Shown: one piece after another, positions 1 through 6,290 of the stretch | Position numbering within the stretch: position 1 is the stretch's first letter | How the letters are laid out: every line of letters starts with the position of its first letter | Assembly: GCA_020253895.1 (NCBI GenBank) | Contig: JADDKG010000149.1 | Span: 1-9,434 of the forward strand | Direction of reading: 5' to 3' | Length of the DNA: 9,434 bases | From: Rubrobacter sp. | GTDB taxonomy: Bacteria; Actinomycetota; Rubrobacteria; Rubrobacterales; Rubrobacteraceae | The notes under the pieces: generated by a model | Databases searched by the model: none | What the model saw: only the letters and a program-made list of their open reading frames with translations | What the model was told of the DNA's origin: nothing | Made by a program: the position numbers and the translations under genes

Positions 1-1
1 C

Positions 2-307
2 GTCGGGGAGGGGGGCTCCGGCGGTGCGCTCGCCCTTGCAGCCCGGGACAACCTCTGGATCACGCCCGACGGCTACTTCGCCGTCATCTCCCCGGAGGGG
101 GCCGCAGCCATAGTGGAGAAGGACCGCTCCAAGGCCCGCCAGATCGCCGGGCGCATGAGGCTCATGCCCCAGGATCTGGTCGAGCTCGGGGTGGTCCGCG
201 GGATAGCCCGGGCCAAGCGCCGGCCGGCGCGCGCGATCCGGACGTCTTACGATGCGGTCCGAAGGTGGGTCGGAAGGGGTCACTTTGTGGGAAAGGAGCG
301 GGTTTGA
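2..307 (+). CDS. Acetyl-CoA carboxylase carboxyltransferase alpha-type protein, C-terminal part (5' end outside window)
   Basis: The reading frame is open from base 2, with no start inside the window, and ends at TGA 305-307. About 101 residues are visible. They begin VGEGGSGGALALAARDN and continue with GYFAVISPEGAAAI and then a MRLMPQDLVELGVV stretch. This is the crotonase-fold core of the carboxyltransferase alpha subunit: E. coli AccA has GEGGSGGALAIG followed by YSVISPEGC. The family moves the carboxyl group from carboxybiotin to acetyl-CoA, or to a related acyl-CoA, to give malonyl-CoA in the cytoplasm. The visible tail is slightly shorter than in E. coli AccA and ends in a basic segment. 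The missing N-terminus means I cannot say whether this is a separate alpha subunit, a fused beta-alpha protein, or a paralogue serving another acyl-CoA. Its stop codon overlaps the start of dctP, so the two are probably translated from one message. Confidence 0.85.
   Translation, partial: VGEGGSGGALALAARDNLWITPDGYFAVISPEGAAAIVEKDRSKARQIAGRMRLMPQDLVELGVVRGIARAKRRPARAIRTSYDAVRRWVGRGHFVGKERV
292..298 (+). promoter_or_regulatory. Ribosome binding site deciding the dctP TTG start
   Basis: AAAGGAG lies five bases before TTG 304-306, inside the last codons of the carboxyltransferase gene. No comparable site precedes the in-frame GTG at 265. Starting at TTG also puts a short basic N-terminus directly before the hydrophobic lipoprotein signal, so I take 304 as the start. 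Confidence 0.75.
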
Positions 308-1368
308 GAGCACGGGGGAGATCCACAAGGATACTGAAGCTCGTCATAGGCCTCATCCTCGCAGCTGGCCTGGCCAGCGGCTGCGGCGGGGCCGGAGGTG
401 GAGACCAGGGAGAGGGCCAGACGGTCACGTTGCGGCTCTCGCACCAGTGGCCCAAGGCCACCACCGAGGAGGGGGACTTCCGGTCCGTACTGGCCGAGCG
501 GTTCGCCCAGGAGGTCGAAGAGAGGACCAACGGGCAGGTTACGATCCGGATCTACCCCAACGCCTCGCTCGTCGAGCCGACCGAGCAGTACAAGGCCATA
601 ACCCAGGGCGCGCTCGACATGTCCGTCTTCCCGCTCGACTACGCCTCCGGTGAGGTACCGCAGTTCAGCATCACCCTCATGCCGGCCATGGTGCAGAGCC
701 ACGCCCAGGCACAGAACTGGAAGGAGGCCGAGATCGGGCGGAGAATCGAGGAGATCACCCAGGAGAACGGGATCAAGATCCTCACCTGGATCTGGAACGC
801 CGGCGGCATCGGGGTGAGGCAGGGAGACCCGGTCGTCTCGCCCGACGACGTCGAGCCCGGCGCGGTCGCACGCGCCGCCGGTCCCAGGGTCGAGCAGATG
901 CTGAGGCGGGTCGGCTACAGCATAACCAGCATGCCCTCCTCGGAGATCTACAACGCCATGCAGACTGGCGTTCTCGACGTGGCCGTCACCTCTGCGTCCT
1001 CCTTCTGCTCCTACAGGATCTACGAGGTAACGGATGCCTACACCTCCCCCACCGAGAACACCTTCTGGTTCATGTTCGAGCCCCTGATCATAGGTACCGA
1101 GCAGTTCGAGCAGCTCACGCCCGAGCAGCAGAGGACCTTCGAGGAGGTCGGCGCCGAGCTGCAGCAGTTCGCGTACGAGGCCTCGGAGAAGGACGACGCC
1201 CAGTGCGAGCAGCAGTTCAGGGAGGCCGGTGTCACGGTGGCGCACATCAACGACGCCGCGTTCGAGCAGTGGCGGGAGGCCTCCCAGCCCGTCTGGGAAG
1301 ACTTCGCCCGGGAGGTCGAAGGCGGCCAGGAGCTGATAGAGCTGGCCCGCAAGGTGCCCACCGAGTAG
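304..1368 (+). CDS. dctP: TRAP transporter solute-binding lipoprotein, DctP family
   Basis: This is the extracytoplasmic receptor of a tripartite ATP-independent (TRAP) transporter; it captures a carboxylate-type substrate and hands it to the membrane subunits. Read from TTG 304 it has 354 residues, normal for the family. Residues 1-27 form a lipoprotein signal: basic start, hydrophobic LVIGLILAAGLA, then SGC with Cys27 as the lipidated residue. The mature part opens with VTLRLSHQWP and has the DctP hallmark region at about 183-225, ending SMPSSEIYNAMQTGVLDVA. In that region Arg190 occupies the place of the ligand-binding arginine, but the usual GLKxR pattern reads GAVAR, so the common lysine is missing. 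Two further cysteines (in SSFCSY and AQCEQQ) could pair. The C-terminus is rich in Glu and Gln. The gene overlaps the upstream stop by four bases (TTGA) and is followed by dctQ after 58 bases. The substrate cannot be told from sequence. An alternative start is GTG 265 (367 residues). Confidence 0.93.
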   Translation: MRARGRSTRILKLVIGLILAAGLASGCGGAGGGDQGEGQTVTLRLSHQWPKATTEEGDFRSVLAERFAQEVEERTNGQVTIRIYPNASLVEPTEQYKAITQGALDMSVFPLDYASGEVPQFSITLMPAMVQSHAQAQNWKEAEIGRRIEEITQENGIKILTWIWNAGGIGVRQGDPVVSPDDVEPGAVARAAGPRVEQMLRRVGYSITSMPSSEIYNAMQTGVLDVAVTSASSFCSYRIYEVTDAYTSPTENTFWFMFEPLIIGTEQFEQLTPEQQRTFEEVGAELQQFAYEASEKDDAQCEQQFREAGVTVAHINDAAFEQWREASQPVWEDFAREVEGGQELIELARKVPTE

Positions 1369-1412
1369 AGGCCAGGCGGCTTTGGAGCACGAGCTCTACA
1401 GGATACCGGCGT

Positions 1413-1419
1413 GAGGAGG
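1413..1419 (+). promoter_or_regulatory. Ribosome binding site of dctQ
   Basis: GAGGAGG lies seven bases before TTG 1427-1429 and supports that unusual start codon. The 58-base gap behind dctP (1369-1426) otherwise holds only a minor 4-bp inverted repeat, GAGC/GCTC, at about 1385-1396. I see no terminator there, so dctP and dctQ should share a transcript. Confidence 0.7.
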
Positions 1420-1426
1420 CTGCAGG

Positions 1427-2011
1427 TTGTCTAGCGGTTCTGGAGGTCCCGGCAGGTTCTTCCTGCTGCGGTGGATAGGCTGGGTCTCCGAAGCCTCGGG
1501 CTACATAAGCGGCGTCTTGATCTTCGCCTCGACGCTTATCATCTGCTACGCGGTCGTGCTGCGCGCCCTCGGGTACTCGACCGTCTGGCAGACCGAGCTG
1601 ACGGTCTACCTGCTGATGTTCGTCACCTTCATCGGCGGAGCCTACGGGCTGAAGCACGATGAACACGTGAACGTGGACCTGCTCGTAAACCGGCTGCCGG
1701 TGAGGACCGCGAGCCTTCTGAAGCTGCTCTCGGCCCTGCTCTCGCTGGTCGTCATCGCGGTCGTAGCCTGGCGCTCGGGGATAATGTGGGTGGAGGCCGT
1801 CGAGAAGGGCTGGCGCTCCGGCACCGCCTGGAACCCCCCTCTCGCCTATCCCTACGCCATCCTGCCGGTCGGCATGGCGCTCATAGCCCTGCAGTACGTC
1901 GTTATCATGGTGGACCTCGCCCACCAGGCAATAACCGGGCAAGAGAGAAGGATCTCTCCCGAGGAAGAGGAGCGCGCCAGAGCGGAGAAAGCGAGGATAC
2001 AGGGCCTGTGA
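1427..2011 (+). CDS. dctQ: TRAP transporter small membrane subunit, DctQ family
   Basis: A 194-residue inner-membrane protein with four hydrophobic segments at roughly 26-48, 56-75, 97-116 and 143-166, the DctQ layout. The family pattern is visible in the second segment and the loop after it: VWQTELTVYLLMFVTFIGG, then GLKHDEHVNVDLL at 74-86. The tail after residue 170 is charged (SPEEEERARAEKAR) and probably cytoplasmic. DctQ pairs with DctM and is needed for a working TRAP permease. The TTG start is chosen for its strong GAGGAGG site. The stop TGA at 2009-2011 shares its last base with the dctM ATG (TGATG), a typical translational coupling between the two membrane subunits. Confidence 0.92.
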   Translation: MSSGSGGPGRFFLLRWIGWVSEASGYISGVLIFASTLIICYAVVLRALGYSTVWQTELTVYLLMFVTFIGGAYGLKHDEHVNVDLLVNRLPVRTASLLKLLSALLSLVVIAVVAWRSGIMWVEAVEKGWRSGTAWNPPLAYPYAILPVGMALIALQYVVIMVDLAHQAITGQERRISPEEEERARAEKARIQGL

Positions 2012-3357
2012 TGGGTTCCTTTGCGACGGGCATCTTCATCGTGGTGGTGCTGCTAGCGCTGCTGGCCATAGGCATGCCCATCGCCTTCGCCCTGGGGCTG
2101 ACGGCCCTGCTGGCCGTGCTCCTCTTTCTCGGGCCGGCGCAGCTGGACTTCTTCGGGGACTTCGTCTTCAACTCGCTGAACAACTTCACGCTGCTGGCGA
2201 TACCGCTTTTCATCTTCATGGGGGCGGTCTTCGGGGGCTCCAAGGCCAGCGAGGATCTGTTCGAGGCCGGTCACGTGTGGCTGAGCAGGATACGCGGCGG
2301 GCTCGCGATGAGCAGCGTCGTGGCCTCGGCGCTCTTCGCGGCGCTGTGCGGCTCCAGCGCCGCCACGGCGGCAGCCATCGGGAGGGTGGCGATCCCCGAG
2401 ATGAGAAAGCGCGGCTACACGAACCGCGTCTCCACGGGGGCCGTCGTCGCGGGCGGGACGCTGGGCATACTCATCCCTCCGAGCGTGACCCTCATCCTCT
2501 ACGGCATCGCCACCGAGCAGTCCATCGGCCAGCTCTTCATGGGCGGCGTCGTGCCCGGCATCCTGATAACCCTGTTTTTCTGCGTCTGGATCTCCATAGC
2601 CATCCTGCTGGAGCGCAGGGGCGTGGTCGCGGCGCGCAGCGGGATTCAGGAAGTCGAGAACATCGCGGAGGTGGAGAGCTTCCCCTGGAAGACCCGCTTC
2701 AAGATACTGCTGAAGGTAGTCCCGTTTATCGCGCTCATCGCGGGCGTGCTCGGCGCCCTCTACCTGGGGTTCGCCACCCCCAGCGAGGCGGCGGCGGTGG
2801 GGGCCTTCCTCGCCTTCGTGCTGGTCGTCGTGATGTACCGCTCGATGACCTGGAAGAGGTTCTCGGAAATCCTGCTCGAGTCCACGGGGGAGAGCACGAT
2901 GGTTATGATGATCGTCGCCTTCTCTGCCGTCCTCGGCACCGTCATGAGCTTCCTCGCCATACCGCAGGATCTCGCCCTGCTCATCGCCGAGCTCGAGATA
3001 AACCGCTGGTGGGTCATGCTCATCATCAACGTCTTCCTGCTCGTGCTGGGCTTCTTCCTCCCTCCCGTCTCCATAATCCTCATGGTCACGCCGGTGCTGT
3101 TCCCCATCATCACGGCGCTCCAGTTCGACCCGATCTGGTTCGGCGTGATCATGACCATAAACATGGAGATGGGCCTGATCACGCCGCCCGTCGGCCTGAA
3201 CCTCTACGTGGTGAAGGGCATAGCCCCGGACATACCGCTCTCGGACATCCTGATCGGCTCGATGCCCTACGTGGTGATCCTCGGCCTCTCCATCGTGTTC
3301 TTCTCCTTCTTCCCCGGCCTGATCACCTGGCTTCCGAACCTGCTGTTCACCCAGTAG
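2011..3357 (+). CDS. dctM: TRAP transporter large permease, DctM family
   Basis: The main transport subunit of the TRAP system, a 448-residue polytopic membrane protein (about 11-12 segments) that moves the substrate inwards, normally driven by a sodium gradient. Family signatures appear in order: LLAIPLFIFMGAVFGG near residue 70, GSSAATAAAIG from Gly114, GTLGILIPPSVTLILYG with Gly152 and Pro156, FATPSEAAAVG in the middle, FFLPPVSIILM, and MGLITPPVGLNLYVV around Gly388. A longer open frame begins upstream at 1786, but it would lie inside dctQ. ATG 2011 gives the normal DctM N-terminus and is coupled to the dctQ stop, with AGGG at 2001-2004 as a weak ribosome site. The 3' end overlaps the convergent gntR by 11 bases, leaving no room for a terminator between them. 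Confidence 0.95.
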   Translation: MGSFATGIFIVVVLLALLAIGMPIAFALGLTALLAVLLFLGPAQLDFFGDFVFNSLNNFTLLAIPLFIFMGAVFGGSKASEDLFEAGHVWLSRIRGGLAMSSVVASALFAALCGSSAATAAAIGRVAIPEMRKRGYTNRVSTGAVVAGGTLGILIPPSVTLILYGIATEQSIGQLFMGGVVPGILITLFFCVWISIAILLERRGVVAARSGIQEVENIAEVESFPWKTRFKILLKVVPFIALIAGVLGALYLGFATPSEAAAVGAFLAFVLVVVMYRSMTWKRFSEILLESTGESTMVMMIVAFSAVLGTVMSFLAIPQDLALLIAELEINRWWVMLIINVFLLVLGFFLPPVSIILMVTPVLFPIITALQFDPIWFGVIMTINMEMGLITPPVGLNLYVVKGIAPDIPLSDILIGSMPYVVILGLSIVFFSFFPGLITWLPNLLFTQ

Positions 3358-4015
3358 CCCGGCGCTCCTCGCGCATGGCCTCGAGCGCCCGGTTCATCCC
3401 GTCGAGCTCGTGGGCCCCGAGGATCCTGTTGGCCCGGTCAGCATCTCCCTCGGAGACGGCCTCCACGATTCTCCGGTGGTCCTCTATGGACTTCTCGACG
3501 TCCTCCCGGCTCATCACCGAGAGCCGGAGGAACATCCTCAGGGGACCCTCTATCTGGGTGTAGACCGGCGGGAGCACCGGGCTCCCGGAGACCTCGACCA
3601 GCGTCCTGTGGAACAGAACGTTCAGCTCGTGGTAGCGCCGGGCGTCCTTCCGGCTCTCCTCCATCTGCCCCAGTATGGGCTCGAGCGCGGCCACGGCCCG
3701 CCGGACCATCCCGAGCCCGTCGCACGCCCGCCGGAGGGCCATCTCCTCCAGCGTGATGCGTATCCGGTAGACCTCCTCCACCTCCCGCGGCGAGTACCGC
3801 TTGACCACCGCCCCCCTGCGCGGCGTCCGCTCCACCAGCCCCTTATGGCCGAGCAGGTACAGCGCCTCCCGGATGGGGGCCCGGCTGGTCCCGAACCGCT
3901 CGGCCAGCGCCTGCTCACGCAGCTTCTGGCCCGGAGGAAGGCGCCGCTCCACGATCTCGTCGGCCAGCACCTGCGCTATCTTCTGAGCGAAGGAGGGTCT
4001 GCTGAGGTCTTCCAA
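3347..4015 (-). CDS. GntR family transcriptional regulator, FCD (FadR-like) subfamily
   Basis: A 222-residue DNA-binding regulator. Residues 9-75 are the winged helix-turn-helix: LREQALAERFGTSRAPIREA is the typical recognition part and RTPRRGAVV the wing. Residues about 78-212 are the all-helical FCD ligand domain. It keeps the likely metal ligands Asn132 and His136 (HELNVLFH), His180 (EDHRRIVEA) and His202. FCD regulators usually sense small carboxylic acids and are often repressors released by ligand. The start is TTG 4015, preceded by GGGAGG (plus-strand 4024-4029) at eight bases; the open frame extends further upstream only as a shadow of the DedA-PAP2 gene. The gene converges with dctM (11-base overlap). 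It lies 43 bases behind the DedA-PAP2 gene on the same strand and may be cotranscribed with it. Control of the TRAP operon is my inference from position and from the acid-sensing habit of the family. Confidence 0.92.
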   Translation of the reverse strand: MEDLSRPSFAQKIAQVLADEIVERRLPPGQKLREQALAERFGTSRAPIREALYLLGHKGLVERTPRRGAVVKRYSPREVEEVYRIRITLEEMALRRACDGLGMVRRAVAALEPILGQMEESRKDARRYHELNVLFHRTLVEVSGSPVLPPVYTQIEGPLRMFLRLSVMSREDVEKSIEDHRRIVEAVSEGDADRANRILGAHELDGMNRALEAMREERRATG

Positions 4016-4050
4016 GGGCCCGGCCTCCCGCGGACGACTCCGTGTGGTTA

Positions 4051-4065
4051 GGGGTATTCTACCCC
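4051..4065. promoter_or_regulatory. Perfect 6-3-6 palindrome before gntR, candidate operator or small hairpin
   Basis: GGGGTA-TTC-TACCCC is a perfect inverted repeat in the 43-base gap between gntR and the upstream DedA-PAP2 gene; it includes the latter's stop codon. It lies about 36 bases before the gntR start, a good place for an autoregulatory operator. The half sites contain GTA/TAC, as in FadR-type operators, but the spacing differs from the usual GTNNNAC core. No T-run follows on the minus strand, so a terminator is less likely. Confidence 0.4.
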
Positions 4066-5468
4066 GCACCCCCTCCCGAAACCGCCTTCTCCGCGTGCAG
4101 CCGCCGGAAGACCTCTGCGGTGGTGATGCATACGGAGGACCACACCCCGCCGAGCGCCCACCCGGCCAGCACGTCGCTCGGGTAGTGGGCCCCGGTGTAG
4201 ACCCGCCCGGCGCCCACGAGGAGGACGAGGGCGGCCCACACGACCGCGGCCCTCGCCTTTGCCCGCCAGGAACCGAGCCTGCTCCCCGGCCTCCGGAGAA
4301 AGACCGCGTAGCAGAGGGCCGCCCCCACCGTGAAGGCGGCCATCGCGTGCCCGCTCGGGAAGCCCTGGCCTGCCTCGTGGACCAGCTGGAGGGAGGCCGG
4401 AGGCCGGGGCCGGTCGAAAAAGAGCTTGAAGAGCCAGACCAGTACGCCGGTCCCGAGGGCGGAGGCGAGCAGCACCGCCCCGGAGAGACCCTCGTAAAAG
4501 CCCGCCACACCTCTCCAGGCGGCGAGCAGAAGCCCCGTCCCGGCCAGCGCCGCGGCGGGGAGGAGAACCTCGGGGGAGAAGACCGCCTCGAACGCGGCCA
4601 CCCCGGCCGTGAGGCCGGGCTCCCCGTGGGCGTGGACGAAGCGCAGGATCTCCAGGTCCACCCGGACGAGCGGGTCCCGCGAGACCACGTCCTCCACCAC
4701 CCCGCCGAAGGCCCAGGAGAAGAGCCCCGTGAGCACGAGCCCGGCGGTGAGGGTCAGCCCGTAGACCTCCCCGGGCGAGAGCCTGCGCACGAGCCACGCG
4801 CCGGCCCTGCTGCGCAAGAACGCCCCGGGAAGCCCGTCCGAAAGCCGCCCGGCGGCCCGCTCCAGGAGCGCGCGGTGCCCGCGCAGCCAGCGGTAGAGGA
4901 GGTACAGCAGCACCCCCGTTACGCCGGCGAGCGCGAGCAGAACGCCGGCTCGCCCCGCCCAGCGCTCGGCCAGGGCCAGGCTGCCGCCGAGCAGGTACCC
5001 GGCCAACACGGCGGCCGAGGCCCACACCGCGCCGCCCAGAGCGTTGAACAGGAGAAAGGTTCTCCACCGCATCCGGCCTATCCCGGCAACGAGGGCGCCG
5101 AACACCCGCAGCCCGGCTACAAAGCGGGCGAGGAACACTGCCTTGCCGCCGTGACGGTCAAAGAAACGCTCCGCGACGGCGAGCCTCTCCGGGGTCAGGG
5201 AGACGTGGCGCCCCCAGCGCAGCACGAACCGCCGGCCCCCACGGCGCCCGGCCCAGTAGCCGAGCTGGTCGCCGGCCACCGCGCCGAGGAAGCCGAAGAG
5301 CAGGACGTCCCCCGGGTCCAGCACCCCGCGCTGGGCCAGCGCGCCGGCGGCGAGGAGGATGGTCTCCCCGGGAAGCGGGACCCCGGCGCTCTCCGCCATC
5401 ACCCCGAAGAAGACCACCAGGTAGCCGTAGCGGGAGAGGAGCGAGACCACCTCGCCCACAAGGTCCAA
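4059..5468 (-). CDS. DedA-PAP2 fusion: membrane lipid transporter-like domain plus PAP2 phosphatase
   Basis: A 469-residue membrane protein with two domains. Residues about 1-200 are DedA-like: MAESAGVPLPGETILL at 24-39, GAVAGDQLGYWAGRRGG, then FLARFVAGLRVFGALVAG and FNALGGAVWA. Residues about 235-455 are a PAP2 phosphatase with all three active-site motifs: Lys348 through Arg355-Pro356 (KLFFDRPRP), PSGH at 371-374, and Arg422/His428/Asp432 (GRVYTGAHYPSD, with Gly instead of the usual Ser before Arg). DedA proteins include undecaprenyl-phosphate and phospholipid translocases. PAP2 enzymes remove phosphate from lipid pyrophosphates or phosphatidate on the outer face. One chain could thus dephosphorylate a lipid carrier and help return it, which is an inference. 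The TTG 5468 start lies three bases after the previous gene's stop; GTG 5459, with AGAGG nine bases before it, is an equally good start giving 466 residues. Confidence 0.92.
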   Translation of the reverse strand: MDLVGEVVSLLSRYGYLVVFFGVMAESAGVPLPGETILLAAGALAQRGVLDPGDVLLFGFLGAVAGDQLGYWAGRRGGRRFVLRWGRHVSLTPERLAVAERFFDRHGGKAVFLARFVAGLRVFGALVAGIGRMRWRTFLLFNALGGAVWASAAVLAGYLLGGSLALAERWAGRAGVLLALAGVTGVLLYLLYRWLRGHRALLERAAGRLSDGLPGAFLRSRAGAWLVRRLSPGEVYGLTLTAGLVLTGLFSWAFGGVVEDVVSRDPLVRVDLEILRFVHAHGEPGLTAGVAAFEAVFSPEVLLPAAALAGTGLLLAAWRGVAGFYEGLSGAVLLASALGTGVLVWLFKLFFDRPRPPASLQLVHEAGQGFPSGHAMAAFTVGAALCYAVFLRRPGSRLGSWRAKARAAVVWAALVLLVGAGRVYTGAHYPSDVLAGWALGGVWSSVCITTAEVFRRLHAEKAVSGGGAG

Positions 5469-5471
5469 CCT

Positions 5472-6188
5472 CTAGCCGCCCTTTCTCCTGAGCCCCCGGA
5501 CCGAGAGCCATGCCACGTACAGGAGGCCAACGCACACCACCCACAGCGGCGCCGAGAGGTACCCCGCCAGCACGTCGGTCGGGTAGTGGACCCCGAGGTA
5601 GAGGCGGGAGAAACCGATCAGGATCACCAGCACAACCCCGGCCGCCCCTATGATCCAGCGCAGCGCCCCGCGCGCCTGGTAGGCCAGGATCAGGGCGAGC
5701 ATCCCGTAGAAACCGACGGCGACCGTGGCGTGGCCGCTCGGGAAAGAGTAGAAGCCGGCCTCGTAACCGGTCTGGAAGAGCTCCGGCCGCGAGCGCTGGA
5801 AGACCGCCTTGAGGACGGTCGTCAGGAACATACCCCCCGCGGTGGAGACCGTGAGCAGCACCGCCGAGAGCCTCCAGCCCTTCAGGTAGAAGACCACCAC
5901 GAAGATCGCGAGCAGCGGGAGCACCACCCGGTAGTAGCCGAGCGCTGTGACCGCAACCATGGGCCCCTCCAGCCAGCCCGGGAAGTGGGTGTGGATCCAC
6001 AGCAGCACCGCCCGGTCGAACCGGCGGGTGTCGCCCTCGATCACCTCCTCGGTTATCCCGGCGAACGCCCAGATGACGGCCGCCGAGAGCCCGAGCCCGG
6101 CGGCGAGCCACACCGCCGCCGCGAGCGTCATCCGGCCGAAGAGGGGCGCGGATGAGCCAGGAAGGACCTCCCGCAGCTTGCCCAACAT
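5472..6188 (-). CDS. PAP2 family membrane phosphatase
   Basis: A 238-residue membrane protein of the PAP2 (type 2 phosphatidic acid phosphatase) family, which includes undecaprenyl-pyrophosphate and phosphatidylglycerophosphate phosphatases. Counted from ATG 6188, the catalytic motifs are complete: Lys127 to Arg134-Pro135 (KAVFQRSRP), FPSGH ending at His153, and Ser194-Arg195 with His201 and Asp205 (SRLYLGVHYPTD). Several hydrophobic segments flank them. A polar loop after the first segment (EEVIEGDTRRFDR) resembles the corresponding loop of the neighbouring fusion protein. The open frame extends to a GTG at 6224 (250 residues), but that would cover the promoter-like region and add an unlikely N-terminus, so I chose the ATG, although no clear ribosome site precedes it. 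The stop is three bases before the DedA-PAP2 start, so the two genes form an operon. The substrate is not decidable from sequence. Confidence 0.92.
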   Translation of the reverse strand: MLGKLREVLPGSSAPLFGRMTLAAAVWLAAGLGLSAAVIWAFAGITEEVIEGDTRRFDRAVLLWIHTHFPGWLEGPMVAVTALGYYRVVLPLLAIFVVVFYLKGWRLSAVLLTVSTAGGMFLTTVLKAVFQRSRPELFQTGYEAGFYSFPSGHATVAVGFYGMLALILAYQARGALRWIIGAAGVVLVILIGFSRLYLGVHYPTDVLAGYLSAPLWVVCVGLLYVAWLSVRGLRRKGG

Positions 6189-6197
6189 GGCAGATGA

Positions 6198-6203
6198 TTG
6201 TAT
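6198..6203 (-). promoter_or_regulatory. Candidate -10 element for the PAP2 operon (TACAAT)
   Basis: Read on the minus strand, TACAAT ends only nine bases before the first base of the PAP2 ATG. Transcription would then begin at or very near the start codon, giving a leaderless message. That would fit the missing ribosome site, and leaderless messages are common in actinobacteria. I find no convincing -35 hexamer. Confidence 0.4.
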
Positions 6204-6212
6204 CCCCCCGCG

Positions 6213-6218
6213 TATAAT
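6213..6218 (+). promoter_or_regulatory. Candidate -10 element for polX (TATAAT)
   Basis: A perfect TATAAT in otherwise very GC-rich DNA, about 73 bases before the polX GTG. The best -35-like hexamer, ATGGCA at 6187-6192, is at a poor 20-base spacing. This element lies back to back with the PAP2 -10 on the other strand, so the two promoters would share or compete for one short region. Confidence 0.5.
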
Positions 6219-6228
6219 CCGCACAGAG

Positions 6229-6250
6229 GGAGAAGGCCCCGGGGCCCTCC
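6229..6250 (+). other. GC-rich hairpin in the polX leader
   Basis: GGAG (6229-6232) pairs with CTCC (6247-6250), and GGCC (6235-6238) with GGCC (6243-6246), around a CCGG loop. This makes eight GC-rich pairs with a two-base AA bulge. It begins about where transcription from TATAAT 6213-6218 would start, so it would sit at the very 5' end of the polX message and could affect its stability. The function is inferred only. Confidence 0.4.
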
Positions 6251-6290
6251 GCTACGGCACGAAGACGCGAGAGGAAGGAACGCCCGAGCC

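Noticed and set aside
280..1245. Minus-strand open frame of 321 codons opposite dctP
   Set aside because: No recognisable motif and a low-complexity Leu, Gly, Asp composition; the plus strand holds a clear DctP receptor.
1385..1396. Small inverted repeat GAGC-ACGA-GCTC between dctP and dctQ
   Set aside because: Only four pairs and no T-run; too weak to call a terminator or operator.
2277..3563. Second plus-strand frame of 428 codons over dctM and gntR
   Set aside because: Its Arg/His/Pro-rich product has no hydrophobic segments and crosses two real genes; it is a frame shadow.
4044..6155. Very long plus-strand open frame (703 codons) opposite the PAP2 genes
   Set aside because: It is rich in Pro, Gly, Glu and Arg with no domain-like pattern, and lies antisense to two genes with complete catalytic motifs. 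Such frames are expected in GC-rich DNA.
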